A stretch of DNA of 64,000 nucleotides from Modestobacter lapidis (GTDB lineage Bacteria; Actinomycetota; Actinomycetes; Mycobacteriales; Geodermatophilaceae): contig JABAKE010000006.1 of the NCBI GenBank assembly GCA_019779905.1, positions 1 to 64,000 of the forward strand, given 5' to 3'. Positions within the stretch are counted from its first letter, which is position 1. Each line of letters starts with the position of its first letter. Below the pieces are notes generated by a model. The model made no database searches. It was not told the origin of the DNA and saw only the letters and a list, made by a program, of their open reading frames with translations. Of this stretch, positions 9,061-16,765 are shown piece after piece. The position numbers and the translations under genes are program-made.

Positions 9061-10180
9061 GCCACCCGTGGTCACCGGAACAGGGCCCCTGCGGGGCGTG
9101 CGGGTGCTCGAGTTCGCCGGGCTGGGCCCCGGGCCGTTCTGCGGGATGCTGCTGGCCGATCTGGGCGCCGACGTGGTGCGGGTCGACCGGCGGGGCAGCC
9201 GCGGCGGGCTGCTGGGCGCGCTGGGCGGCACGTCGCTGCTGGACCGCGGCAAGCGCTCCATCGCCCTGGACCTGAAGGACGCCGACGACCTCGCCGTCGT
9301 CCGGGCGCTGGCGGCGCGCGCCGACGTGCTGCTGGAGGGCTTCCGGCCCGGGGTGATGGAGCGCCTCGGCCTGGGGCCGGAGCCGCTGCTGGCGGCGCAC
9401 CCGGCCCTGGTCTACGGCCGGATGACCGGCTGGGGGCAGACCGGGCCGCTGGCGCCGACCGCCGGCCACGACATCGGCTACGTCGCCCTCACCGGTGCGC
9501 TGGGCGCCGGCGGCCGCGCGGACGAGCGGCCGGCGCCGCCGGCCAACCTGCTCGGCGACTTCGGCGGCGGCGGGATGTTCCTGGCCCTGGGGGCGCTGGC
9601 CGCGCTGCTGCACGCCCGGGCGACGGGGGAGGGGCAGGTGGTCGACGCGGCGATCGTCGACGGCACCGCCGTCCTGACCACCATGCTGCACGGGATGCTG
9701 GCCACCGGCGCCTGGACCGACCGGCGCGGGGCGAACCTGCTCGACACCGGCGCGCCGTTCTACGACGTCTACCGCTGCGCCGACGGGCGCTTCCTGGCCG
9801 TCGGCGCGCTCGAGGAGCAGTTCTACGCGGCGCTGCTCGCCGGCCTCGGGCTGGCCGGCGACCCGGCGCTGCCCGACCGGGCCGACCCGTCGTCCTGGCC
9901 GCGGCTGCGCGAGCGGTTCACCGCCGTGTTCGCCACCCGCAGCCGGGCCGAGTGGTGGGCGGTGTTCGCCGGCACCGACGCCTGCGTCGCCCCGGTCTGG
10001 TCGCTGGCCGAGGCCCCGGCCGATCCGCACAACCGGGCGCGCGGCGTCTTCACCGAGGTGGGCGGCGTCGTCCAGCCGGCCGTGGCGCCGCGGTTCTCCG
10101 CGACGCCGGGCACCGTGGGCGCGGTGCCGCGGGTCGGGGAGCACGACGCTGAGATCCGGGCCGAGCTCGGCCGCTGCTGA
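9059..10180 (+). CDS. CaiB/BaiF family CoA transferase, probable alpha-methylacyl-CoA racemase
   Basis: 373-residue family III CoA-transferase fold protein. Residues match the racemase branch best: GHDIGY with candidate catalytic His137, and LLGDFGGGG with Asp167, the conserved family Asp; the length also fits alpha-methylacyl-CoA racemase (about 360). It would act on 2-methyl-branched acyl-CoA esters in fatty-acid or sterol degradation, but a transferase role cannot be excluded. The ATG at 9059 overlaps the start of divergent crcB; a GTG a few codons downstream (about 9068) is an alternative that would free space for regulatory DNA. The stop codon lies inside a 32-bp inverted repeat. Confidence 0.85.
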   Translation: MPPVVTGTGPLRGVRVLEFAGLGPGPFCGMLLADLGADVVRVDRRGSRGGLLGALGGTSLLDRGKRSIALDLKDADDLAVVRALAARADVLLEGFRPGVMERLGLGPEPLLAAHPALVYGRMTGWGQTGPLAPTAGHDIGYVALTGALGAGGRADERPAPPANLLGDFGGGGMFLALGALAALLHARATGEGQVVDAAIVDGTAVLTTMLHGMLATGAWTDRRGANLLDTGAPFYDVYRCADGRFLAVGALEEQFYAALLAGLGLAGDPALPDRADPSSWPRLRERFTAVFATRSRAEWWAVFAGTDACVAPVWSLAEAPADPHNRARGVFTEVGGVVQPAVAPRFSATPGTVGAVPRVGEHDAEIRAELGRC

Positions 10181-10209
10181 CCCCTCGTTCCACGTGGAAC
10201 GGGGGGTCA
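10178..10209. promoter_or_regulatory. parS-like palindrome inside a 32-bp inverted repeat between convergent genes
   Basis: The 14-mer GTTCCACGTGGAAC at 10187-10200 is a perfect palindrome and matches the conserved ParB site core GTTTCACGTGAAAC at 12 of 14 positions, with the two differences symmetric. It is the centre of a longer inverted repeat (16-bp arms, one mismatch) that begins with the TGA of the CoA transferase and ends with the TGA of the opposite ABC ATPase gene. It can serve as a ParB site, a bidirectional terminator hairpin, or both. The same 14-mer recurs at 16492 and 35930. Confidence 0.65.
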
Positions 10210-10965
10210 GCCGTAGTACAGCGCGACCGGCTTGCCGTCGATCTCGCGGACGTCGACGGGCGTGTCGTAGACGGCGGCGAGCACGTCGGGGCGCATGACC
10301 TCGCGCGCGGAGGCGTCGGCCACGACGATGCCGTTCCGCATCGCGACGATCCGATCGGCGTAGGTGGCCGCGAAGTTGATGTCGTGCAGCACGATGACCA
10401 CCCGCTTGCCGAGCTCGTCGGCCATCCTCCGGATGAGCCGCATGATCTCGGTCATGTGCCGCAGGTCGAGGTTGTTCAGCGGCTCGTCGAGCAGGACGTA
10501 CTTGGTGTCCTGCGCGAGCACCATGGCGACGAAGGCCCGCTGGCGCTGGCCGCCGGAGAGCTCGTCGAGGAACCGGTCCCGATAGGGCTCGAGTTCGAGG
10601 TACCCGATCGCGTTCTCGATGTGCTCGCGGTCGTGCAGCGTGAGCCGCCCCCGCGAGTGCGGGAAGCGACCGAACTCCACGAGGTCGTGCACGGTCAGCC
10701 GCGCCGCGATGTGGTTGTCCTGGCGCAGCACCGCGAGGATCTTGGCGAGCTCGCTGGACGACGTCGACGCGACGTCCATCCCATCCACGACGATCCGGCC
10801 GGCCTCGGCCTGCAGCAGGCGGCCGACGAGGCCGAAGAGCGTCGACTTCCCGGCTCCGTTCGGACCGATGAGCGCCGTCACGCCCTCCCCGCCGAACGCG
10901 ATCGAGACCTCGTCGACGACCGTCTGACGGCCGTAGCGCTTGGTGACCTTCTCGAGCGCGATCAT
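10207..10965 (-). CDS. iron-siderophore ABC transporter, ATP-binding protein
   Basis: ATPase of an iron-chelate importer, 252 residues from the ATG at 10965. Walker A is GPNGAGKST, the signature is LSGGQRQRAF, Walker B is YVLLDEPLNNLDL, and the switch His is in IVLHDINFA. The sequence resembles the YclP/CeuD branch of FepC-type ATPases. Its start overlaps the stop of the upstream permease by four bases. It is the last gene of the SBP-permease-permease-ATPase operon controlled from the iron box at 14102. Confidence 0.93.
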   Translation of the reverse strand: MIALEKVTKRYGRQTVVDEVSIAFGGEGVTALIGPNGAGKSTLFGLVGRLLQAEAGRIVVDGMDVASTSSSELAKILAVLRQDNHIAARLTVHDLVEFGRFPHSRGRLTLHDREHIENAIGYLELEPYRDRFLDELSGGQRQRAFVAMVLAQDTKYVLLDEPLNNLDLRHMTEIMRLIRRMADELGKRVVIVLHDINFAATYADRIVAMRNGIVVADASAREVMRPDVLAAVYDTPVDVREIDGKPVALYYG

Positions 10966-11990
10966 CGCGCCCCCTTCCGCAGCACGAGGTACAGGAAGAA
11001 CAGGCCGCCGGCGAAGTCGATGACCGTGGACAGGGTGCCGCCGAAGCCGAACAGCCGTTCGAGGACCAGCTGGCCGCCCAGCAGGCAGATCATGCCGATG
11101 AGCACGGCGGCGGGCAGCGTCCACACGTGGCGGAAGGACCCCGCGTAGGAGTAGGCGAGATTGGCGACGATGAGGCCGAAGAACAAGATCGGTCCCACCA
11201 GCGCCGTCGAGGCGGCGACCATGATCGAGACACCCGCGAAGAGGGCCATCACCACGCGCTTGTGGTCCACCCCCAGACCGACGGCGGCCGGCTCGCCCAG
11301 GGTGAGGACGTCGAGGGTGCGCAGCAGCGGCACGATGACGGCGCAGCCCAGGGCGACGAGGCCGGCGGTGAGCGCCAGCAACGTCTCGTCGGGCCGCGTG
11401 AGGGAGGCGAACATGGCGTCCGACAGCACCTGGAAGTCCAGCGGGTCGAGCATCCGCTGCATCCACTCGGTGAAGCTGCGGAAGAACGTGCCCAGCACGA
11501 TGCCGACCAGCAGCATGAGGTGGATGGAGCGTCGCTTCCCCCCGAACAGCCAGGTGAACAGCAGCACGCTGAACGCCACCATCACCACCACCTGGACGAG
11601 CCACAGCGTGAGCTGGTCGAACGCCAGGAAGGCCGCCGATCCGGAGAAGAACACGATGACGGTGGAGATCAGCACGTAGAACGCGTCGAACCCCATGATC
11701 GAGGGGGTGAGGATCCGGTTCTGCGTGATCGTGTGGAACACCACCGTGGAGACGCCGACCGCCGTCGCGACGACGAGCATCGCGAGCACCGTGAGGCCGC
11801 GGATCTTCAGCGCGAAGGCGAGCGACCCGGGGACGTCGGTGAACAGGTAGCCGGCGGTCAGGGCCAGGACGACCGCGCCGAGCACGGCGAGCCGGACCCG
11901 CGGGCTCGCCCAGGAGGTGGCGAGCCGGGTGCGGTGCAGGCCGACGGTGGTCAGGGCACCGGACTCCGTGGGAACGGGGTCAGTGAGCAC
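10962..11990 (-). CDS. iron-siderophore ABC transporter permease (FecCD family)
   Basis: Inner-membrane permease, 342 residues with about nine to ten hydrophobic helices after a 35-residue polar N-terminus. FecCD-family landmarks include the GFDAFYVLIST region and the late GPILFFGLIVANLAY segment typical of iron-chelate permeases. It pairs with the adjacent permease (start at 12999), whose stop it overlaps by 11 bp, and overlaps the ATPase gene by 4 bp. Together they form the heterodimeric channel of the importer. Confidence 0.92.
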   Translation of the reverse strand: MLTDPVPTESGALTTVGLHRTRLATSWASPRVRLAVLGAVVLALTAGYLFTDVPGSLAFALKIRGLTVLAMLVVATAVGVSTVVFHTITQNRILTPSIMGFDAFYVLISTVIVFFSGSAAFLAFDQLTLWLVQVVVMVAFSVLLFTWLFGGKRRSIHLMLLVGIVLGTFFRSFTEWMQRMLDPLDFQVLSDAMFASLTRPDETLLALTAGLVALGCAVIVPLLRTLDVLTLGEPAAVGLGVDHKRVVMALFAGVSIMVAASTALVGPILFFGLIVANLAYSYAGSFRHVWTLPAAVLIGMICLLGGQLVLERLFGFGGTLSTVIDFAGGLFFLYLVLRKGAR

Positions 11991-12999
11991 GGCTCCGCCT
12001 CCGCAGCAGCAGCCAGAGGAACAGCGCCGCCCCGACGATGCCGACGATGACCGACAGCGGGATCTCGTAGGGGAAGCGCACCACCCGGGCGATCAGGTCG
12101 CAGGCGAGGACGAACACGGCCCCGAGGCCCGCGACCCACGGAATCGCCCGGCGCACGTTGTCCCCGATGATGAGGCTGACGACGTTCGGGACGACGAGCC
12201 CCAGGAACGGGATCATGCCCGCCGTGACGAGGACGGCGGCCGTGATCACCGCGATGATCACCATGCCGACGGCGACGATCCGCCGGTAGTTCAGCCCGAG
12301 GTTGGTGGCGAACTCCTCGCCGAGACCGATCACGCTGAACCGGTCGGCGGCGAACCAGGCGATCACGACCATGAGCCCCGCGATCCAGAGGAACTCGTAC
12401 CGGCCCTGCATGACCGTGGCGAAGCTGCCCTGCGACCACTGCCCCAGGGACTGCAGGAGGTCCAGGCGGTAGGCGAAGAACGTCGTGACGGCGCCCACGA
12501 TGCCGCCGAGCATGATGCCGACCAGGGGGACGAGCACCAGCTGGCGAACGGGCACCACCCGGACCACCCGCAGGAACACCCAGGTGCCGAACAGGCCGAA
12601 GACCGCGGCCACGCCCATCTTCCCGACGACCGCCAGGCCGGGGAGGAAGACCATCGTGACGAGCATGCCGAGCGTCGCGAACTCGCTGACCCCGGTGGTG
12701 CCCGGCTCCACGAACTTGTTGCGCACCAGCATCTGCATGATCAGGCCGGCGATGCCCAGCGAGGCGCCGACGAGGACCACGGCGACCGTCCGCGGGATCC
12801 GGCTGGCGACCAGCAGGAAGGCGGCGTTCCCGTCCGCGCCGCCGCCGAGGACCGAGGTGGGGGACACGTCGGAGACGCCGACGAACAGGCTGGTGAGCGC
12901 CAGGACGACGCACAGGACGCCGATGAGCACCCCCACCCAGGTGCGGCGGGGCCGCACCGGGGCGAGGGTGCTCGTCGGCGTCCGGTCGAGCACCGTCAA
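11980..12999 (-). CDS. iron-siderophore ABC transporter permease (FecCD family)
   Basis: 339-residue multi-spanning FecCD permease. It shows the family segments SRIPRTVAVVLVGASLGIAGLIMQ and EPGTTGVSEFATLG near the N-terminus, and the late GMIPFLGLVVPNVVSL segment. It is encoded 37 bp downstream of the substrate-binding lipoprotein gene and overlaps the second permease gene. It therefore belongs to the same iron-responsive operon. Confidence 0.93.
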   Translation of the reverse strand: MTVLDRTPTSTLAPVRPRRTWVGVLIGVLCVVLALTSLFVGVSDVSPTSVLGGGADGNAAFLLVASRIPRTVAVVLVGASLGIAGLIMQMLVRNKFVEPGTTGVSEFATLGMLVTMVFLPGLAVVGKMGVAAVFGLFGTWVFLRVVRVVPVRQLVLVPLVGIMLGGIVGAVTTFFAYRLDLLQSLGQWSQGSFATVMQGRYEFLWIAGLMVVIAWFAADRFSVIGLGEEFATNLGLNYRRIVAVGMVIIAVITAAVLVTAGMIPFLGLVVPNVVSLIIGDNVRRAIPWVAGLGAVFVLACDLIARVVRFPYEIPLSVIVGIVGAALFLWLLLRRRSRAH

Positions 13000-13036
13000 C
13001 GGGAGCCGCGAGGTCGCTCGGTGCGGGTCGGCACGG

Positions 13037-14056
13037 TCACTCCGCGATCTGCAGGACGTCGTCGATCATGATCTGCGCCGTCTCGATGCCGCCGAACACG
13101 ACGTACCAGGCGGTCGGGTCCAGGTAGTGGATCTGGTCCTGCTGCGCAGCGGTCGTCTGCCGGACGATCTCGTTGTCCAGCACCGCGGCGGCCGCCTGCG
13201 CGCCCTCGGCGTTGATGGCGGCGTCCCGGTCGACGACCCAGAGGTGGTCGGGGTTGGTCTCGAGCAGGTACTCGAAGGAGACCGGCTCGCCGTGCGTGGC
13301 TGCCTGGATGTCCTCCACCACGGGCTGCACCCCGAAGGTGTCGTAGATCAGACCGCCGCGCGCACCGCGGCCGGAGGCGTCCGCGCCCGCCGGGGCCAGC
13401 GCGCTGAGCTCGCCGCCCGAGACCATGAGACCCAGGCCGGTGCCCGCGTCGGCGGTGACCTGCCGGGCCTCCTCGATGCCTGCCTCGATCTCGTCGACGG
13501 CTGCGGCCGCCTCGTCCTCGGCGCCGAGCACCTCGCCCAGGAAGGTGGCGTTGCGCTCCAGGGTCTCGGTGAACGAGCCGCGCATGCTCAGGTCGACGGT
13601 CGGCGCGATCTCGCTCAGGTCCTCGTACAGCGCGGCGGACCGCCCGCCGATGACGATGAGGTCGGGCTGCTGCGCCTCGATCTCGACGAGGTCGGCCTCG
13701 AAGAGCGTGCCCGCGTTGAAGGCGTCCGCTGCCAGGCTGTCCTGGAGGTACCCGGGCACCGAGTCGAGCGGGGCGCCCGCGACCTCGCCGCCCAGCGCAC
13801 CGATGGTGTCGAGGCTGGCCATGTCGAAGACCACGATGTTCTCGGGGTTCTTGGGGACCTCGACCGTGGTCTCCTCGAGTTCCGGGTCGGCGTCCTCCTG
13901 GGCGGCGTTGACGTTGCGGTCCCAGGTGAAGCTGACGGTGCCGGCCTCGGCCGCGGCCGCGGTGTCGGTGGCGACCTCCCCGCCACCGCAGGCGCTGAGG
14001 GCGAGGACGGTCAGGGAGAGAGCGGCCACTCCGGTGGCACGGGACGTACGGCGCAT
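13037..14056 (-). CDS. siderophore-binding lipoprotein of an iron ABC importer
   Basis: Cell-surface substrate-binding protein, 339 residues from the ATG at 14056, chosen because a GGAG motif lies seven bases upstream and it gives a short lipoprotein signal peptide with lipobox LSAC (Cys23). The body has the helical-backbone periplasmic-binding fold: VPKNPENIVVFDMASLDTIGALG at the front, DLIVIGGRSAALYEDLSEIAPTVDL in the middle, and a Trp/Tyr-containing C-terminal lobe. It is most like the CeuA/YclQ group that binds catecholate-type iron chelates, though the ligand is not certain. The IdeR-type box at 14102-14120 lies just upstream. Confidence 0.93.
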   Translation of the reverse strand: MRRTSRATGVAALSLTVLALSACGGGEVATDTAAAAEAGTVSFTWDRNVNAAQEDADPELEETTVEVPKNPENIVVFDMASLDTIGALGGEVAGAPLDSVPGYLQDSLAADAFNAGTLFEADLVEIEAQQPDLIVIGGRSAALYEDLSEIAPTVDLSMRGSFTETLERNATFLGEVLGAEDEAAAAVDEIEAGIEEARQVTADAGTGLGLMVSGGELSALAPAGADASGRGARGGLIYDTFGVQPVVEDIQAATHGEPVSFEYLLETNPDHLWVVDRDAAINAEGAQAAAAVLDNEIVRQTTAAQQDQIHYLDPTAWYVVFGGIETAQIMIDDVLQIAE

Positions 14057-14101
14057 CAGGACTCCATCGTCGGGCGTCGAGGCAGGAAAGGCTTGCCTCA
14101 C

Positions 14102-14120
14102 TTAGCTGCGCCTAACCTTG
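14102..14120 (-). promoter_or_regulatory. IdeR/DtxR-type iron box
   Basis: Read on the minus strand this 19-mer matches the IdeR consensus TTAGGTTAGGCTAACCTAA at about 14 of 19 positions (left half AGGTTAGGC intact, right half CTAA intact). It begins 46 bp upstream of the siderophore-binding protein start, where an iron-loaded repressor would block transcription of the importer operon. It could also influence the divergent membrane-protein genes that begin about 130 bp away. Confidence 0.75.
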
Positions 14121-14253
14121 CAGGCCGCCCGGCCACTGTCGCGGAACCGTGACCGTTTCGTTATGTGACGTGGGCCACGGTCGAGCCACCGTCGGCCCCC
14201 ACCGGCGGCAGGGACACTGGGCGGGTGCCCGCCCTCCCTCCCGCGCAGCGCCG

Positions 14254-14619
14254 GTGACCCCCGGGCTGGTCGTCGCGGCCACGGTCGCCGCCGCCGCCGT
14301 GGCCGCCCTCGGCGTGCTGTCGACGGTCCTGGGACGGCGCATCGGCCTGGCCCACCTCGTCGGCGCGGGCGCACTGGAGCTGGTGCTCGTCGTCCAGGCC
14401 GTCGTCGCCGGGCTCGCGCTGGCCGGCGGGCACCGGCCGGCCGAGCTGCCGACCTTCGTGGCGTACCTGAGCAGCGTCGTGCTGCTGCCGGTGGCCGGCG
14501 TGCTGTGGGCACGGACCGAGCCCACCCGCTGGGCCGGGACCGTGCTGGCCGTGGCCGCCGCCGCCGTGGGCGTGATGCTCTGGCGGCTGCTCCAGCTGTG
14601 GGAGGCCACCGGTGGCTGA
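14254..14619 (+). CDS. small integral membrane protein, unknown function
   Basis: 121 residues from a GTG at 14254, with four predicted membrane helices and an Arg/Gly-containing cytoplasmic loop. No family is recognised. The reading frame is open upstream to 14149, but that part lacks membrane character and is Arg/His-rich, so the internal GTG is preferred. Its stop overlaps the start of the next small membrane protein gene by eight bases, so the two products are probably made together. It diverges from the iron importer and could share its IdeR control. Confidence 0.6.
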   Translation: MTPGLVVAATVAAAAVAALGVLSTVLGRRIGLAHLVGAGALELVLVVQAVVAGLALAGGHRPAELPTFVAYLSSVVLLPVAGVLWARTEPTRWAGTVLAVAAAAVGVMLWRLLQLWEATGG

Positions 14620-15022
14620 GGAACGCGGGAACACCGCGCACGGTCCCGGGCGCGTGCTGGTCGCCCTGTACGGCGTGTTCGCCCTGGCCGCCAGCGCGCG
14701 GGCCGCCGTCCAGCTGGCCACCCGGTTCGACCAGGCGCCGCTGGCCTACCTGCTGTCGGCGCTGGCCGCCGTGGTCTACGTGGTCGCGACCGTGGGGCTG
14801 GTGCGCGGTGGCCGGCAGGGCCGGCGCACCGCGCTCGTCGCCTGCGCCCTCGAGCTGGCCGGCGTGCTGGCCGTCGGCACCCTGTCGCTCGCCGACCCGG
14901 CCGCCTTCCCCGACGAGACGGTGTGGTCCGGCTTCGGCCGCGGCTACCTCTACATCCCGCTGGTGCTGCCGGTGCTCGGCCTGCTCTGGCTGCGCCGCCG
15001 ACCCTACGGCTGGATGCCGTAG
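14612..15022 (+). CDS. small integral membrane protein, unknown function
   Basis: 136 residues with four hydrophobic helices, starting from GTG at 14612 inside the end of the preceding gene. The C-terminus is short and basic (WLRRRPYGWMP). It resembles uncharacterised actinobacterial membrane proteins that occur as adjacent pairs; I cannot assign a function. Its last 19 bases overlap the end of the convergent flavin reductase gene. Confidence 0.7.
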   Translation: MAEERGNTAHGPGRVLVALYGVFALAASARAAVQLATRFDQAPLAYLLSALAAVVYVVATVGLVRGGRQGRRTALVACALELAGVLAVGTLSLADPAAFPDETVWSGFGRGYLYIPLVLPVLGLLWLRRRPYGWMP

Positions 15023-15507
15023 CCGCCGCGGTGGAACACCAGCGGGCTGCGCTCGGGGTCGGCACCGAGGTCGAGCACCCGGCCGACGACGATGGTGTGA
15101 TCGCCCCCCTGGTACTCGGCCCACACCTCGCTGTCGATCCAGGCGACGACGCCGTCGAGCATCGGGCTGCCGTGCGGGCTGGCCGCCCAGGGAACCCCGG
15201 CGTACTTGTCGGTGCCCGAGCGGGCGAATGCCTGCGACAGGTCGCTCTGGTCGTCGGCCAGCACGTTGACGCAGAACCGGCCCACGTTCCGCAGCCGCGG
15301 CCAGGTGGTCGAGTTCCGCGACGGGGCGAAGGTGATCAGCGGCGGGTCCAGCGAGAGCGAGCTGAAGGACTGGCAGGTGAAGCCGATCGGCCCGTCGGGC
15401 CCCATCGCCGTCACCACGGTCACACCGGAGGCGAAGTGCCCGAGCACGTCGCGCATCACGCGGGGGTCCACCACGGGGGGCGGCACGTCCGCCGTTTCTG
15501 CCGTCAT
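15004..15507 (-). CDS. flavin reductase domain protein (HpaC/HsaB-like)
   Basis: 167-residue FMN-binding split-barrel flavin reductase, which would supply reduced flavin to a monooxygenase. Family landmarks are LGHFASGVTVVTA, GFTCQSFSSLSLDPPLITF, RFCVNVLADDQ, and the late VVGRVLDLG with a C-terminal HRGGYG. No partner oxygenase lies in the window. The start overlaps the stop of the upstream HMG-CoA-lyase-like gene by four bases, which links the two in one operon. Confidence 0.9.
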   Translation of the reverse strand: MTAETADVPPPVVDPRVMRDVLGHFASGVTVVTAMGPDGPIGFTCQSFSSLSLDPPLITFAPSRNSTTWPRLRNVGRFCVNVLADDQSDLSQAFARSGTDKYAGVPWAASPHGSPMLDGVVAWIDSEVWAEYQGGDHTIVVGRVLDLGADPERSPLVFHRGGYGIQP

Positions 15508-16457
15508 GGCTGCATCCCATCACGCGTCCCGAACGGCCCGCGCGGGGCGTTCGGGCCGCCGGCCCGGTACAGCGAGCTGGGCAGTGCGTGGCCGACGGCG
15601 CGTTCGGTGGCCGCCGCGGCGGTGAGGACGGCGTCCAGGTCGATCCCGGTGCCGACGCCGGCGTCGGCGAGCCAGTAGACGAGCTCCTCGGTGGCGATGT
15701 TCCCGCTGGCCCCCGGCGCGAACGGGCAGCCGCCCAGCCCACCCACCGAGGCGTCCAGCTGGGTGACCCCGGCCTGCAGCGCCACCAGCGCGTTGGCCTG
15801 TCCGGTGCCCCGGGTGTCGTGGAAGTGCACCCCCAGCGGGGTGCCCGGGCAGGCCCGCCGGACGGCGTCGAGCAGCTGGACGACCCGCACCGGGGTGGTC
15901 GTGCCGATGGTGTCGCCCAGGCAGAGGGCGTCCGCGCCGGCGGTCACGGCGGCCCGGGTCACGTCGACGGTGCGGGCGACCGGGGTGCGCCCGTCGAACG
16001 GGCAGTCCCAGGCGGTCGCGACGATGACCTCCAGCGAGCCCCCGGCACCGGAGGCGAGCGCGGCGATCTCCCCGATCGCACCGACCGCGTCGGCGGTGGA
16101 GCGCCCGGCGTTCGCCCGGCTGTGCGAGTCCGACGCCGAGACCACGTACTCGAGGTGCGCGATCCCGGCGTCCACCGCCCGTTGCGCGCCGCGTGGGTTG
16201 GCCACCAGCGCGGAGAAGTGGACGCCGTCGAACCGGTGCAGCTGCGCGGCCACCTCGTCGGCATCGGCCAGCGCCGGCACCGCCTTCGGTGACACGAACG
16301 AGGTGACCTCGATCCGCCGCACGCCGGTGGCGACCAGCGCCTCCAGCATCGCCAGCTTTCCGGCCAGCGGCACCGGATCCTCCAGCTGCAGCCCGTCGCG
16401 CATCCCGACCTCGCGGACGTCGACGGCGGTGGGCAGCACCAGATCGAACTCGCTCAC
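15504..16457 (-). CDS. hydroxymethylglutaryl-CoA lyase family protein
   Basis: 317-residue TIM-barrel lyase of the DRE-TIM superfamily, predicted to split HMG-CoA into acetyl-CoA and acetoacetate at the end of leucine breakdown. The metal/catalytic motif is VREVGMRDGLQLE near the N-terminus; VTSFVSPKAVPAL, LGDTIGTTTP, GVHFHDTRGTG and the conserved GGLGGCPFAPGASGN loop with its Cys follow. The GTG at 16457 is preferred over the upstream ATG at 16481 because a strong GAGGAGG lies seven bases before it. It is coupled to the flavin reductase gene by a four-base overlap. Confidence 0.92.
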   Translation of the reverse strand: MSEFDLVLPTAVDVREVGMRDGLQLEDPVPLAGKLAMLEALVATGVRRIEVTSFVSPKAVPALADADEVAAQLHRFDGVHFSALVANPRGAQRAVDAGIAHLEYVVSASDSHSRANAGRSTADAVGAIGEIAALASGAGGSLEVIVATAWDCPFDGRTPVARTVDVTRAAVTAGADALCLGDTIGTTTPVRVVQLLDAVRRACPGTPLGVHFHDTRGTGQANALVALQAGVTQLDASVGGLGGCPFAPGASGNIATEELVYWLADAGVGTGIDLDAVLTAAAATERAVGHALPSSLYRAGGPNAPRGPFGTRDGMQP

Positions 16458-16487
16458 GTCGGACCTCCTCGTCCCCCGCACGATGCC

Positions 16488-16509
16488 GCCCGTTCCACGT
16501 GGAACGGGC
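16488..16509. promoter_or_regulatory. parS-like palindrome
   Basis: A perfect 22-bp palindrome centred on GTTCCACGTGGAAC (16492-16505), the same 14-mer found at 10187 and 35930. It lies in the short gap between a 69-residue ORF and the HMG-CoA lyase start. It fits the ParB-binding consensus at 12 of 14 core positions. A terminator hairpin for the small ORF is an alternative reading. Confidence 0.65.
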
Positions 16510-16513
16510 GCAC

Positions 16514-16723
16514 TCAGACGCCGTACCGGCAGGCCGGGCAGAGCCCGGTGTCATCGGGCACCTCCTCGGCGCCGACGACCTGCACCCACTCCCCGCACAG
16601 CGCCTGCACGTCCTGGTGCCCGGCCTGGGCGGCCCGCCCGGCGTCGGCCTCCACCGCGTGCAGCGGACCGCGCCCCGGCCCGGCCGCATCCCCGCCCACT
16701 CGGAGCCCCACCATGTTCGGCAT
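16514..16723 (-). CDS. small cysteine-containing protein, unknown function
   Basis: 69 residues, ATG at 16723. The C-terminal half has ALCGEWVQVV and LCPACRYGV, a spacing that could form a small zinc knuckle (one Cys plus CPAC). This pattern resembles short actinobacterial zinc-ribbon-like proteins, but the match is weak. It stands alone on the minus strand between MMPL and HMG-CoA lyase genes, just before a parS-like palindrome. It could be real or fortuitous. Confidence 0.5.
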   Translation of the reverse strand: MPNMVGLRVGGDAAGPGRGPLHAVEADAGRAAQAGHQDVQALCGEWVQVVGAEEVPDDTGLCPACRYGV

Positions 16724-16765
16724 GCCCCCAGCCTGCCCGACCGGGGCCGGTTCCGCGCCGGCCGC

